A program made the translations under genes and the position numbers. A DNA stretch of 64,000 nucleotides from Keguizhuia sedimenti (GTDB taxonomy: Bacteria > Pseudomonadota > Gammaproteobacteria > Burkholderiales > Burkholderiaceae_D), in the NCBI GenBank assembly GCA_030715135.1, contig JAUYVH010000001.1, positions 372,001-436,000 of the forward strand, given 5' to 3'. Each line of letters starts with the position of its first letter. The first letter of the stretch is position 1. The notes beneath the pieces were generated by a model. That model was not told where the DNA came from and made no database searches. It saw only the letters and a list, made by a program, of their open reading frames with translations. Below, piece after piece: positions 9,440 through 18,808 of the stretch.

Positions 9440-11221
9440 ATGTGCGGGCTTGCCGGAGAGATACGCTTTAATCAGCAGTTTGCGGACGTGCAGGCAGTCT
9501 TGAAAATGAATGGCACGCAGTCCAGGCGTGGCCCGAACGGCGAAGGCATATTCAGCCTGGGAAACCGTTGTTTCGGACATCGGCGACTCAGCATCATGGA
9601 CCTGAGCGAACGCGGCCATCAGCCTTTCATCGATAATGAATGCGGCATGGGCATCGTGTTCAACGGCGCAATCTACAACCATCATGAACTGCGTGCCGAA
9701 CTGCAGCAGATGGGCTACCGTTTCATTTCAACCGGCGACACGGAAGTCATCATCAAGGCCTGGCATGCGTGGGGACAGGAGTGCCTGCAGCGCTTTTACG
9801 GCATGTTCGCGTTTGCGCTGTGGGAACGCGACAGCGGACTGACCTTCCTGGTGCGCGACCGGCTCGGCATCAAGCCGCTCTACTACACCGTCAATAACGA
9901 CCATCTTCGTTTTGCCTCGACCTTGCCGGCGCTTCTGGCGGCGGGCGATGTCGATACCTCGATCGATCCGATCGCGCTGCATTTTTACCTTTCGCTGCAT
10001 GCGGTGGTGCCGGCTCCACATACCATCGTGCGCGGCGTGCGCAAATTGCCGCCCGGCACCTGCATGACGGTGCATCCAACCGGCAAGTGCGACATGGTCG
10101 AATGGTGGAAGCTGGAATTCACGCGCAGCGACGAGGATGAAAAGCGCAGTTTCGATGACTGGAAAGCCATGGTGCTCGATTCGCTGCGCACGTCCGTCAA
10201 GCGCCGGCTGGTGGCTGATGTGCCGGTTGGCGTATTGCTTTCCGGCGGACTCGATTCCAGCCTGATCACGGGATTGCTCGCCGAATCGGGCACACCAGAC
10301 CTGCGCACCTACTCGATCGGCTTCGAATCTGTCGGCAGCGAAGCCGGCGACGAGTATCACTACTCCGATCTGATCGCCAATCATTACGGCACCATCCACG
10401 AAAAACTGCACATTCCCGCCGCCAGCCTGTTGCAGACCTTGCCGGAAGCAATCGATGCCATGGCGGAACCCATGGTGAGCCACGACTGCGTCGCCTTTTA
10501 CCTGCTGTCGCAAGCCGTGTCGCGCCACAGCCGCGTGGTGCAAAGCGGCCAGGGCGCGGATGAAGTATTTGGCGGCTACCATTGGTATCCGCCGCTGGCG
10601 GACATCGATGACGCGTCGCTCGGCGTAGCCTCATACAAGGAAGTGTTTTTCGATCGCAGCCACAAGGAAATGGCCAGCTTGCTGGAACCAGGCTGGCTGC
10701 ATGAAGACGTGACCGGCCATTTCGTGGAGCAGCACTTTGCCAGAACCGGCGCCGACAGCACAATCGATCGCGCATTGCGGCTGGACACAACCGTCATGCT
10801 GGTGGACGATCCGGTCAAGCGGGTCGACAACATGACCATGGCATTCGGCCTGGAAGCGCGCGTGCCTTTCCTCGACCACGAACTGGTCGAACTTGCAGCC
10901 CGCATCCCGGCGCGGCACAAGATCGCGCAAGGCGGAAAGTATGTCTTGAAAGAAGCGGCAAGAGAAATAATTCCCGCTGCGGTGATCGACCGGCCCAAAG
11001 GCTATTTCCCGGTGCCGGCGCTGAAATATCTGCGCGGCGAATTCCTGGATTATGTGCGCGATTCGCTGAACACGAACAAAACGCTGTCACGCGGCTTGTT
11101 CAAGCGTGACGCGATCAACCGCATGATGGAGTCGCCCGACAGCCACATCACGCCCCTGCGCGGCTCGAAGCTGTGGCAGATCGCTTTGCTGGAAGCATGG
11201 CTGCAGGCCCGCGGGATTTAA
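9440..11221 (+). CDS. asnO: N-acetylglutaminylglutamine amidotransferase (asparagine synthase-like)
   Basis: The 593-residue enzyme has a class II glutamine amidotransferase domain, with Cys2 of 'MCGLAGEI' as nucleophile after Met removal, to about residue 210. It is followed by an asparagine synthetase-type ATP-pyrophosphatase domain with 'LLSGGLDSSLITG' near residue 267. The start at 9440 is fixed by the need for Cys at position 2. In the NAGGN pathway it amidates the dipeptide N-acetylglutaminylglutamine to make the osmoprotectant NAGGN. The next genes are the dipeptide synthetase and the NAGGN-associated M42 peptidase, which separates it from ordinary asparagine synthetase. Expression is probably induced by high osmolarity, as in other bacteria. 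Confidence 0.93.
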   Translation: MCGLAGEIRFNQQFADVQAVLKMNGTQSRRGPNGEGIFSLGNRCFGHRRLSIMDLSERGHQPFIDNECGMGIVFNGAIYNHHELRAELQQMGYRFISTGDTEVIIKAWHAWGQECLQRFYGMFAFALWERDSGLTFLVRDRLGIKPLYYTVNNDHLRFASTLPALLAAGDVDTSIDPIALHFYLSLHAVVPAPHTIVRGVRKLPPGTCMTVHPTGKCDMVEWWKLEFTRSDEDEKRSFDDWKAMVLDSLRTSVKRRLVADVPVGVLLSGGLDSSLITGLLAESGTPDLRTYSIGFESVGSEAGDEYHYSDLIANHYGTIHEKLHIPAASLLQTLPEAIDAMAEPMVSHDCVAFYLLSQAVSRHSRVVQSGQGADEVFGGYHWYPPLADIDDASLGVASYKEVFFDRSHKEMASLLEPGWLHEDVTGHFVEQHFARTGADSTIDRALRLDTTVMLVDDPVKRVDNMTMAFGLEARVPFLDHELVELAARIPARHKIAQGGKYVLKEAAREIIPAAVIDRPKGYFPVPALKYLRGEFLDYVRDSLNTNKTLSRGLFKRDAINRMMESPDSHITPLRGSKLWQIALLEAWLQARGI

Positions 11222-11334
11222 GGCAACTACCGCGCAGCCGGCATGAACAAATTTAAAGTCCGCATGCAAATGGACTTGGCAAAACGTTTGACGAGAAATC
11301 CGTCAAGCGCCGTCGACACACACAGGAGACATGG

Positions 11335-13077
11335 ATGAACATACTCAGATCCGACCTGGCAGTGGCCAACCGGCAACCTGCACCACCTCCTAACCCGGAA
11401 CATTTTAACGGCAACGCACAAGCCGGGCACGACGCAGCCAGGAAAAACGTCATGATCGATTGCGGATGGGGACGCCTGCTTTACGGCCCTACATTTGAAT
11501 CGCCAAAAGCGTTGGCGCAGGAGTTAATGCAGGAAACACCCGGCAAGCGCGACATCGCCTTGCATGTCGAGTCGCCGCAACTAATCCTGGCAGAAGCGCC
11601 GTCCAACCTGTTCCTTGATCCCTCACTGATATTTCGTCGTCCGGTCGGCGCTATGTACCCCACGGAACCGGTTGCGCCCGGCATCATCGTCCGTCCCTTG
11701 GCAACACGCGCCGACATTGCCGCAATCAATCGCCTTTATGCCATGCGCAATATGGTGCCGCTGGATCCGAGAACCGTATGGTCGCAACGCCATTCGGATG
11801 CGATTGTGTATCTCGTTGCCGAAGATGAAAACACCGGCGAGATCATCGGCTCGGCCATGGGCATCGACCACCGCGCAGCATTCGGCGATGAAGAAGGCGG
11901 CAGCAGTTTATGGTGCCTGGTGGTCGACCCGCAAACCGGCTTGTCAGGGGCCGGCAAGTCGCTGGTCGCCCATTTGATCAATTTATTTACCGAACGTGAA
12001 TGCAGCTACCTGGAACTATCCGTTTTGCATACGAACCAGCACGCAATTGCACTCTACCAAAAACTCGGTTTTGAACAGGCGCCCGGTTTTGTCATCAAGC
12101 ACAAGAATGCGATCAATGAAAAGCTGTTCATGGAAACGGACAACAACTTTTCCGGGCTGAATCCGTATGCGCGCCTGATTGTCGACGAGGCAAGACGGCG
12201 CGGCATCAGCGTCGATGTGCTGGATGAGAAGGCCGGCATCTTCAAGCTGCGCTATGCCGGCCATGAAATCCTGTGCCGTGAATCGCTGACCGAATTGACC
12301 GGAGGCGTTGCCATGACGTGGTGCCAGGACAAGGTGCTGACTTCGCGCAGATTAAGCTCGGTCGGCATCCGCGTGCCGCGCCAGCAAACCGCCGGCGACC
12401 TGCAGGCCGACATCGCGTTTTTGCATGAGTGCGGCTCGGTAGTCGTCAAGCCCGCGATGGGAGAGCAAGGCAAGGGCATCAGTGTCGATGTGCGCTCCGA
12501 AGAAGACCTCAAAGCCGCGATCGACCGGGCATCGAAGGAAGGCGGCCACGTAATCCTGGAGGAATTTTGCGCAGGGCAAGATTTGCGCGTGGTGGTGATC
12601 GGCTACAAGGTCGTTGCTGCCGCGATGCGCAGGCCGGCAGAAATAACGGGCGATGGAGCCTTGACCGTCATGCAACTGATAGAACGTCAGAGCGCGCGCA
12701 GGGCTGCCGCGACAGGTGGGGAAAGCAAGATCCCGGTCGATAGCGAAACCGAACGTTGTCTCGCCGAACAAGGATTGACGTATGAGTCCATTCCCGCAAA
12801 CGGCCAGGCGATTCCCGTGCGCAAGACCGCTAACCTGCATACCGGCGGCACGATACACGATGTGACGGATGGCTTGAGCACGACTTTGCGCGATGTCTCC
12901 GAAGCCGCCGCGCGCGCCTTGCGCATTCCCGTGGTGGGGCTCGACTTCCTGGTATCGGGCCCGGATGCGGAAGAGTATGTTCTGATAGAAGCGAACGAGA
13001 GGCCGGGCCTGGCCAATCACCAGCCGCAACCGACGGCGCAGCGCTTCATCGATTTGCTGTTTCCTCTTACGGCCTGA
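11335..13077 (+). CDS. ngg: N-acetylglutaminylglutamine synthetase (GNAT + ATP-grasp)
   Basis: This 580-residue fusion carries a GNAT acetyltransferase domain (about residues 115-260, with 'HTNQHAIALYQKLGF'). It is followed by a cyanophycin-synthetase-like ATP-grasp ligase domain (about 325-575, with 'GSVVVKPAMGEQGKGISV' and 'LIEANERPGL'). Such fusions make N-acetylglutaminylglutamine by acetylation and ATP-dependent ligation of glutamine. The ATG at 11335 has AGGAGA upstream. It lies between the amidotransferase and the M42 peptidase, the conserved order. Product and pathway are known from Sinorhizobium and Pseudomonas; the assignment here is by domain architecture and context. Confidence 0.93.
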   Translation: MNILRSDLAVANRQPAPPPNPEHFNGNAQAGHDAARKNVMIDCGWGRLLYGPTFESPKALAQELMQETPGKRDIALHVESPQLILAEAPSNLFLDPSLIFRRPVGAMYPTEPVAPGIIVRPLATRADIAAINRLYAMRNMVPLDPRTVWSQRHSDAIVYLVAEDENTGEIIGSAMGIDHRAAFGDEEGGSSLWCLVVDPQTGLSGAGKSLVAHLINLFTERECSYLELSVLHTNQHAIALYQKLGFEQAPGFVIKHKNAINEKLFMETDNNFSGLNPYARLIVDEARRRGISVDVLDEKAGIFKLRYAGHEILCRESLTELTGGVAMTWCQDKVLTSRRLSSVGIRVPRQQTAGDLQADIAFLHECGSVVVKPAMGEQGKGISVDVRSEEDLKAAIDRASKEGGHVILEEFCAGQDLRVVVIGYKVVAAAMRRPAEITGDGALTVMQLIERQSARRAAATGGESKIPVDSETERCLAEQGLTYESIPANGQAIPVRKTANLHTGGTIHDVTDGLSTTLRDVSEAAARALRIPVVGLDFLVSGPDAEEYVLIEANERPGLANHQPQPTAQRFIDLLFPLTA

Positions 13078-13131
13078 TTTATTGCCTGGTTCACTGCCTT
13101 ATTTACAGCTTAATCCACAGCCTGACTACGC

Positions 13132-14343
13132 ATGGAAAAACTTGCAATTGATGCCGACTATCTGAAAACCACACTGCTGGAACTGCTGGCCATTCCCAGT
13201 CCAGCAGGGCTGACCGACAGCATCGTGCATTATACGGGCTGCAAACTCGATGAACTCGGCATCGCCTATGAACTGACGCGGCGCGGCACGATACGTGCAG
13301 TGCTGCCGCGTAATATCCCCGAGCGCCGGCGAGCCAATCCGTCCTGCGCCATCGTCGCGCATCTTGATACGCTGGGCGCAATGGTGAGGGAAATCAAGCC
13401 GAACGGACGTCTCGCCTTGATGCCGATCGGCACCTGGTCCAGCCGCTGGGCCGAAGGCGGACGCGTAACCGTATTCACCGACAAGGGGCGTCATCGCGGT
13501 TCGGTATTGCCATTGCTGGCGTCGGGCCATGTGTACAACGAAGCCATCGACAGCCAGCCGGTAAACTGGGATCAGCTCGAAGTACGGGTCGATGAGGATA
13601 TCCACACTGAAGCCGATGCGCGTGCGCTCAATCTGCAGATCGGCGACTTTGTCGCCTTCGACCCCTGTCCGGAAGTGCTGGACAACGGCTATATCGTTTC
13701 GCGCTACCTGGACGACAAGGCCGGCGTGGCCGCGCTGCTCGCGGCGCTCAAGGCAATCGTGGATGCGGGCGTGCCGGTGCCGATGGAATGCCATGCGGTC
13801 TTCACCATCAGTGAAGAAGTCGGTTCGGGCGCGCGCGCCGTGATCGAGGAAGACGTCAGCGAAGTGATCGGCATCGACATCGGTCCGGTAGCGCAGGGGC
13901 AAGGTGCAAAGGAAGACGGCGTCACGATCCCGCTGATGGACTCGGCAGGTCCGCACGACTACCATTTGACGCGGCGGCTACTGAAGCTATGCGAGGACTT
14001 CGGCATTCCCAGCAACCGGGACGTATTCCGCTTCTATCATTCCGATGCCGGTGCGGCGGTCAACGCCGGCCATGACGTACGCACCGCCCTGCTTTGCTTC
14101 GGCACCGACGCCTCGCATGGCTATGAACGTACCTGCGTATCGGTGCTGGTGCATCTGGCCGAATTGCTCACACTGTATATCCAGAGCGGGCCGACCCTGC
14201 CGGAAGACCGGCAGAGACGACTGGAATCGGTCGAAAAGTTTTCCTATCAGCTCGACTCGGGGCAACTGGAGGGAACCCAGCCGCATACGCCGCTGCCCGA
14301 CGCGGGCGATCTGGTGAAACCGAACGACAAGCCGAACGAATGA
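13132..14343 (+). CDS. NAGGN-system M42 family peptidase
   Basis: The 403-residue protein is an M42 (glutamyl aminopeptidase/endoglucanase-like) metallopeptidase. Likely metal ligands are in 'IVAHLDTLGAMV', 'YLDDKAGVAALLAAL', 'FTISEEVGSGA' and a late His in 'DASHGYERT'. It lies 54 bases after ngg and is the third gene of the conserved NAGGN cluster (TIGR03106-type). Its role is not proven; turnover of the dipeptide osmolyte when osmolarity drops is the usual suggestion. Two zinc or cobalt ions are expected. Cytoplasmic, with no signal peptide. Confidence 0.9.
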   Translation: MEKLAIDADYLKTTLLELLAIPSPAGLTDSIVHYTGCKLDELGIAYELTRRGTIRAVLPRNIPERRRANPSCAIVAHLDTLGAMVREIKPNGRLALMPIGTWSSRWAEGGRVTVFTDKGRHRGSVLPLLASGHVYNEAIDSQPVNWDQLEVRVDEDIHTEADARALNLQIGDFVAFDPCPEVLDNGYIVSRYLDDKAGVAALLAALKAIVDAGVPVPMECHAVFTISEEVGSGARAVIEEDVSEVIGIDIGPVAQGQGAKEDGVTIPLMDSAGPHDYHLTRRLLKLCEDFGIPSNRDVFRFYHSDAGAAVNAGHDVRTALLCFGTDASHGYERTCVSVLVHLAELLTLYIQSGPTLPEDRQRRLESVEKFSYQLDSGQLEGTQPHTPLPDAGDLVKPNDKPNE

Positions 14344-14388
14344 TGCGGGCGATCCCACTCTCAACTATGCGGATCACTCCAGCAGATC

Positions 14389-15333
14389 ATGCCTGAACCA
14401 GTGCAAGGAAAAGCAGCAGGCAGTGCCCACTACTGGTTTATCGGTGAGTGCATGGTGGAGCTGCGCCGTGCCGGCCCGGGTCTGCTCGCGCAATCCTTTG
14501 CCGGCGACGTCTACAACTCAGCCGTGTATTTCGAGCGGCTGACGGGCGGCAAGGCGACGTGCTTTGTCTCCGCTGTCGGCACGGACAGCGTCAGTCACGC
14601 CTTGCTTGACGAAGCGGCCGGGCATGGCCTCGATACCCGCCATGTCGCGCATGCACCTGAGCGCCATCCCGGCCTGTACTGGATCGAACTCGATGCGCAC
14701 GGCGAACGCTCTTTCCTGTACTGGCGTGCCGACTCGGCGGCGCGTGCGATGCTCGATGAAGCGCATTACTCTTCCCTGCAAAGCCAAACCGGAGTGTGCG
14801 CGTTGCTGTATTTTTCCGGCATAAGCCTGGCGATACTCGATGAGGAGCGGCGCACCCGTTTGCTGGCATTGGCACGGCAAGTAAAAGAATCCGGCAGCAT
14901 GGTTGCCTTTGACAGCAATTACCGGCCTGCGCTATGGGAAAGCAGGGAAGCGGCGCTGCACTGGTGCAATGCCGCAACCAGCCTGTGCACGCATGCGCTG
15001 ATGACCTTCGAGGATGAACAGCAATTGCATGGCGATGCCGATCCGTCTCAGACCCTGCATCGCTTGCTTGCCGCAGGCGTACAGGATGCCGTCGTCAAGC
15101 TCGGTGCCAAGGGGTGCCTGGTGCAAACAGCGCAGCTGAAGGATGCGCTTTCGATTCCTGCCCTGAAGGCGGAACCAGTCGATACTACGGCCGCAGGCGA
15201 CTCCTTTAACGCAGCCTATCTTGCTGCGCGCATTCAAGGCAAGAACAGCAGCGAAGCAGCCCAGGCAGGCTGCCAACTGGCTGCGCGGGTTGTTGGCTAT
15301 CGCGGTGCAATCATCGACAAAGCGGAATGGTGA
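14389..15333 (+). CDS. PfkB family sugar kinase, probable 2-keto-3-deoxygluconate kinase
   Basis: The 314-residue protein is a ribokinase/PfkB-fold kinase. It has an N-terminal substrate region 'FIGECMVELRRAGPG' and the C-terminal motif 'DTTAAGDSFNAAYLAAR' with catalytic base Asp271; the usual DTTGAGD has Ala in place of the first Gly. 'FAGDVYNSAVYFERL' and 'WIELDAHGERSFLYWRADSA' fit 2-keto-3-deoxygluconate kinases, which make KDPG for the Entner-Doudoroff pathway. It follows the NAGGN peptidase after 45 bases on the same strand and may be cotranscribed, although its function is not obviously tied to the osmolyte. Confidence 0.8.
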   Translation: MPEPVQGKAAGSAHYWFIGECMVELRRAGPGLLAQSFAGDVYNSAVYFERLTGGKATCFVSAVGTDSVSHALLDEAAGHGLDTRHVAHAPERHPGLYWIELDAHGERSFLYWRADSAARAMLDEAHYSSLQSQTGVCALLYFSGISLAILDEERRTRLLALARQVKESGSMVAFDSNYRPALWESREAALHWCNAATSLCTHALMTFEDEQQLHGDADPSQTLHRLLAAGVQDAVVKLGAKGCLVQTAQLKDALSIPALKAEPVDTTAAGDSFNAAYLAARIQGKNSSEAAQAGCQLAARVVGYRGAIIDKAEW

Positions 15334-15467
15334 TCGGCAATAATGAAATCTGCTGCTGGTCGGCGGCCGGCCGTGACTGACATGCCGAATACCGAACGCT
15401 TCAGCCTGACGACATCGAAGAGCCGCCCGAAAAAATTCCGAACTTCCGGCTGGACCACGACACGACC

Positions 15468-16880
15468 TCAAATTTCATCCTGCGTTTGCAAAGCGATGAT
15501 TTTGCCTACGTGGCCCATCACCTGCTGCACGGTTTTTTCCCGTTGCGAGCTTCTGATATGTTTTTTCGTGTGTGAAGCATCCCATTCGGAATGGCTGCGC
15601 GCAGGCTGAACGGCCTGAATCAATGCCTTCATTTCCTGTCGCAATGTGCCGGAAGCATCACCCTCCACAACGACTTTTCCCATCGCGGCATGGCCGCGTC
15701 GCTCCAGCGCCCATAACAAGCGGACCATGTGTTCCGCCATGACCAGCAATACTTCATTTTCCAGGCTGACCTCCTGAATGCCGCGCGCCTGATTCGCGAT
15801 CTTCCGGCTGAACGGACCCCACCCCTGGCTGGCAATGCCGCCGATCGCCGCGCCGAGCATGGACCCGGTTCCCAATGTCAATCCAGCCGAGGCGATGTCG
15901 GCTGCAAGACCTATCGTCGCGCCCACGGCCGCGCCGGCACCCAGCCGCTTGCCCGCTTCCTTCAGGGTTTCCGGATTGAAGAGGTCTGTTTCCCAGCGGC
16001 CTTGCAGCCAAGGCAGTACCGCTTCATTCGCATCGTCCTCACGAAAGCCATATACATCGAGCAGGTCGCTTACGCTTCGGCGCATTCCGTCCGAGGCAAT
16101 GTTTTGTAATTCGGCGACTACGGCGCTTTTTCTATCCGGCCGGTCAAATTCTTCTTTTGGCAGTTCGCGGCGCAGCGCGGCCATATCGACGAGCAACCCG
16201 GCGATGATGCGACTTCCGGCTTGACGTCTTTCCTGGAACTGAAGTTCCAGATCACGAATGACTTGCAGAATTGCGCTGCGATAGTCCTGCAGTAGGGTCA
16301 GCAGATCCTGATAGAGCTTTTTCTCCGAGCCGACAAAGGGCGCCACCGCATCGAACTGCACATAGGCATGCAGATTGTAGGCGGCAAGCGTGGTGCGCCA
16401 TTCCTCTTTTCGGCTATCGCGATGCCGCACGAAATTCAATACCGGCATGATGGGCTTGGCGCAGGAAGTCAGTATTTCGATTTCGGAACGGAATTTCGGC
16501 AGCACCGCTTCACGCGTGTCGATCACGTAAATCGCCGCATCGACTTCCAGCATCTTGCGCAGCACTTTCGCTTCCTGCTCAAAGCTGCCGCGCGCTTCGG
16601 GTCCGCTCAAGAATGCACGCACGCGGTCCGGCGGCGTGATGCAGTGTTCCAGCGATTTCAGGTAATCGGCCAGCGTGACGGAATCCTCCAGTCCCGGCGT
16701 GTCGAAAAAACGTACGGCGCTCGCTCCGTCGATCTTCAGATCGATCGCTTCCACATGGCGGGTCGTGCCGGGGCGGTCGCTGATTTCGCCGAAATCCTGG
16801 CGGCGCGTCAGCGTTCGCAGCAATGAAGTTTTGCCGGCATTGGTGTGCCCGACCACGGCGATTTGTATCGGCTTATTCAT
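15468..16880 (-). CDS. DUF3482 family membrane-associated GTPase
   Basis: The 470-residue protein starts MNKPIQIAVVGHTNAGKTSL, with a P-loop at residues 9-16, a switch segment 'SDRPGTTRHV' and G3 'FFDTPGLEDS'. The usual NKxD base-specificity motif is replaced by something like 'LNFVRHRD'. A C-terminal DUF3482 region holds a Gly/Ala-rich stretch 'GAAVGATIGLAADIASAG' (about residues 325-375), which could insert in or line a membrane. The start overlaps the end of the upstream DUF2868 gene by eight bases, so translation is probably coupled. The paired genes are conserved in Burkholderiales, and the function is unknown. It is Era/EngA-like rather than a translation factor. Confidence 0.85.
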   Translation of the reverse strand: MNKPIQIAVVGHTNAGKTSLLRTLTRRQDFGEISDRPGTTRHVEAIDLKIDGASAVRFFDTPGLEDSVTLADYLKSLEHCITPPDRVRAFLSGPEARGSFEQEAKVLRKMLEVDAAIYVIDTREAVLPKFRSEIEILTSCAKPIMPVLNFVRHRDSRKEEWRTTLAAYNLHAYVQFDAVAPFVGSEKKLYQDLLTLLQDYRSAILQVIRDLELQFQERRQAGSRIIAGLLVDMAALRRELPKEEFDRPDRKSAVVAELQNIASDGMRRSVSDLLDVYGFREDDANEAVLPWLQGRWETDLFNPETLKEAGKRLGAGAAVGATIGLAADIASAGLTLGTGSMLGAAIGGIASQGWGPFSRKIANQARGIQEVSLENEVLLVMAEHMVRLLWALERRGHAAMGKVVVEGDASGTLRQEMKALIQAVQPARSHSEWDASHTKKHIRSSQREKTVQQVMGHVGKIIALQTQDEI

Positions 16881-18291
16881 TAGGTTCACCCGCGCCGGCC
16901 AGCCATTCGCCCGCCTCGACGGTATCGGCAAACAGTTTCGTCTCGCTCATGTCTGTATCGACCAGCCAGGACTGCCATCGTTTCATGCCGCTGCCCGAGG
17001 TTTCGGAAATTGCCAGCAACAGAATCGCGCACTGTGCGGCGGACGAGTGCGCTTCGCGCAGGAAGCGCTCCGTACCGCGATCCGGCGTGGAAGCCATGTT
17101 GCATGCCACCAGCAGCCTGCGCGGCCGCAATTGCGCCAGGCGGTCAAGCACCCTCCGTCTTTCCTGGCTGCTGCCCGCTATGCGTTCGTTTACCGGCAAG
17201 GAGTGAGGCAAATCTTGCGGTGGCCAATCGTATTCGTCAGGCAACTCGAATCCGACCAGCGCAAGCGCTGCCGAATATTCGCGCGCGCCCTGGCTATGGG
17301 TAGCATGGCTCTCTGCATGTGGATGCTCGACGTCCACGATGTCGGACTGCTCCATCCCGTCGAAGCGCGCCAGAATTTTGCGGAAATAAGGATCGGCCGT
17401 ATCAAGCCGGATCGACTCCCGTCCGTGTCGCCATTTCATCCAGCAGAGGACTGCCAGAATTATCCGTACCAGCAGCCCGTAAACAACCGTACATCCGATC
17501 AGCCACAAGGCCCAGGCGCGCTGATCGCTGGCAGCAGCGTCGGGCGTCAGCAAGGTGGCTGTATCGGGCACCGGAAAACCGAGCAGCCCCGGCAGCCAGC
17601 CGGTCCATTGCACAAAGCCGATGAAAAAGTCGGCATGCAGGATAGTGGTTTCCCAAGTCAGCCGGTACTCCCTGAATGAAAACCCGAACCACAGGCCCCC
17701 CAATACCAGAATGAAGGATGCCGCCCAGATCGAGTGGCTGATGAATCCGAACGTCCAGGGCGCGAGCCTGGAACGCCGGAAGGTTTCCGTCGTTGCCCTT
17801 GCCAGCGTCAGCGAATGGGGTCCGCGGTCTACCGGAAGCCATGCCACCAACCTCAGGAAAAGCCTTCCCAGGGAAATTGTCCCCATCCCGCCAGCTGGTG
17901 AAAACCCGGACAACAGCAAGCCAAGCATCCACAGCAGCAAGGTCACAGCATGCACGCCAAGCACGCCGAAGAATGCCAGTACCGCATTGATCGAACGTCC
18001 GCCGCCCAGCAGGGATGCCGCGATTCCATAGGACATGGCGAACACAAGCACCGCAAGCGCAAGCCAGACAAACAAGGCCAGTTCGCGCCAGCGCGCCAGT
18101 TCGCTTTCCAGTCCGATGCGCTGGGCAAGCAGGCGCGCGCGTTCAAGAAGGCGCTCTTCCCGGCCGGACTGCGTGCGGAAGGCCTGGCTCATCGCTTCGC
18201 TATCTTCAAGCGGGCCTTGATCCTCGACCAGTTGGACGGCCTGCGCGAGCAGGACGTTTGAAAAATGCGAATTGGTGGGGCGGCTCCGCAC
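16873..18291 (-). CDS. DUF2868 family membrane protein
   Basis: The 472-residue protein has a soluble N-terminus and two closely spaced membrane helices at about residues 68-130 ('ELALFVWLALAVLVFAMSYG', 'HAVTLLLWMLGLLLSGF'). Two more helices follow at about 195-290, and then a large soluble C-terminal domain. I chose the GTG at 18291 because AAGGAG lies five to six bases before it; no nearby ATG is as well placed. It overlaps the following DUF3482 GTPase gene by eight bases. The pair probably forms a membrane complex with a GTPase subunit, but no biochemical role is established. Confidence 0.85.
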   Translation of the reverse strand: MRSRPTNSHFSNVLLAQAVQLVEDQGPLEDSEAMSQAFRTQSGREERLLERARLLAQRIGLESELARWRELALFVWLALAVLVFAMSYGIAASLLGGGRSINAVLAFFGVLGVHAVTLLLWMLGLLLSGFSPAGGMGTISLGRLFLRLVAWLPVDRGPHSLTLARATTETFRRSRLAPWTFGFISHSIWAASFILVLGGLWFGFSFREYRLTWETTILHADFFIGFVQWTGWLPGLLGFPVPDTATLLTPDAAASDQRAWALWLIGCTVVYGLLVRIILAVLCWMKWRHGRESIRLDTADPYFRKILARFDGMEQSDIVDVEHPHAESHATHSQGAREYSAALALVGFELPDEYDWPPQDLPHSLPVNERIAGSSQERRRVLDRLAQLRPRRLLVACNMASTPDRGTERFLREAHSSAAQCAILLLAISETSGSGMKRWQSWLVDTDMSETKLFADTVEAGEWLAGAGEPNE

Positions 18292-18808
18292 AAATCTCCT
18301 TTATCAGCATGTAAAAAATGGCTACGCCGTTACGCATGCTAGCATCAGTCCGTTGCATAAAATTTGCGTAAGGCCATGAACCGGAGTGAAGCAGGAAATA
18401 GTCTGCATATTGTGGAGCAGCCGGTTTTTCTGGAAAGCAACCAGCCAATACCGGTAAAAAATAAAGTCATCCGTATGCATGCACAGCCCCTTCTTGATGG
18501 TCATGCTTGCCGAATCGCATACGCGAATTCGTTTGCCGGAGCCTCTGAAGGAAAGGTGTGCTGTTAACGATGCCTTCAACGAAGCAAATTCTTGCCGGAA
18601 TTTTCCATCTGAAATATCAGACATTGCTGCATTTTTTCCATTTTTAACTTATTCTTAATGCGTTTGCTTTTTCAGCACTCTTTCTCAAAAAGACATGCTC
18701 CTCAAATTTGAGTCGAACACTGTATCGTCACCTCGCTCTCCAGCCGCATTATCCAGGAATGCTGCGTATCAATTTCCTCCTTTTCCGACTTGAAAGAGAC
18801 TGCAACCC
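18292..18808. other. Intergenic region between divergent membrane-protein operons
   Basis: These 517 bases separate the DUF2868/DUF3482 pair from the DUF2062-AIM24-M48 genes. The right half is AT-rich and pyrimidine-rich (18640-18700). I see no convincing gene, RNA or repeat. Confidence 0.45.
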
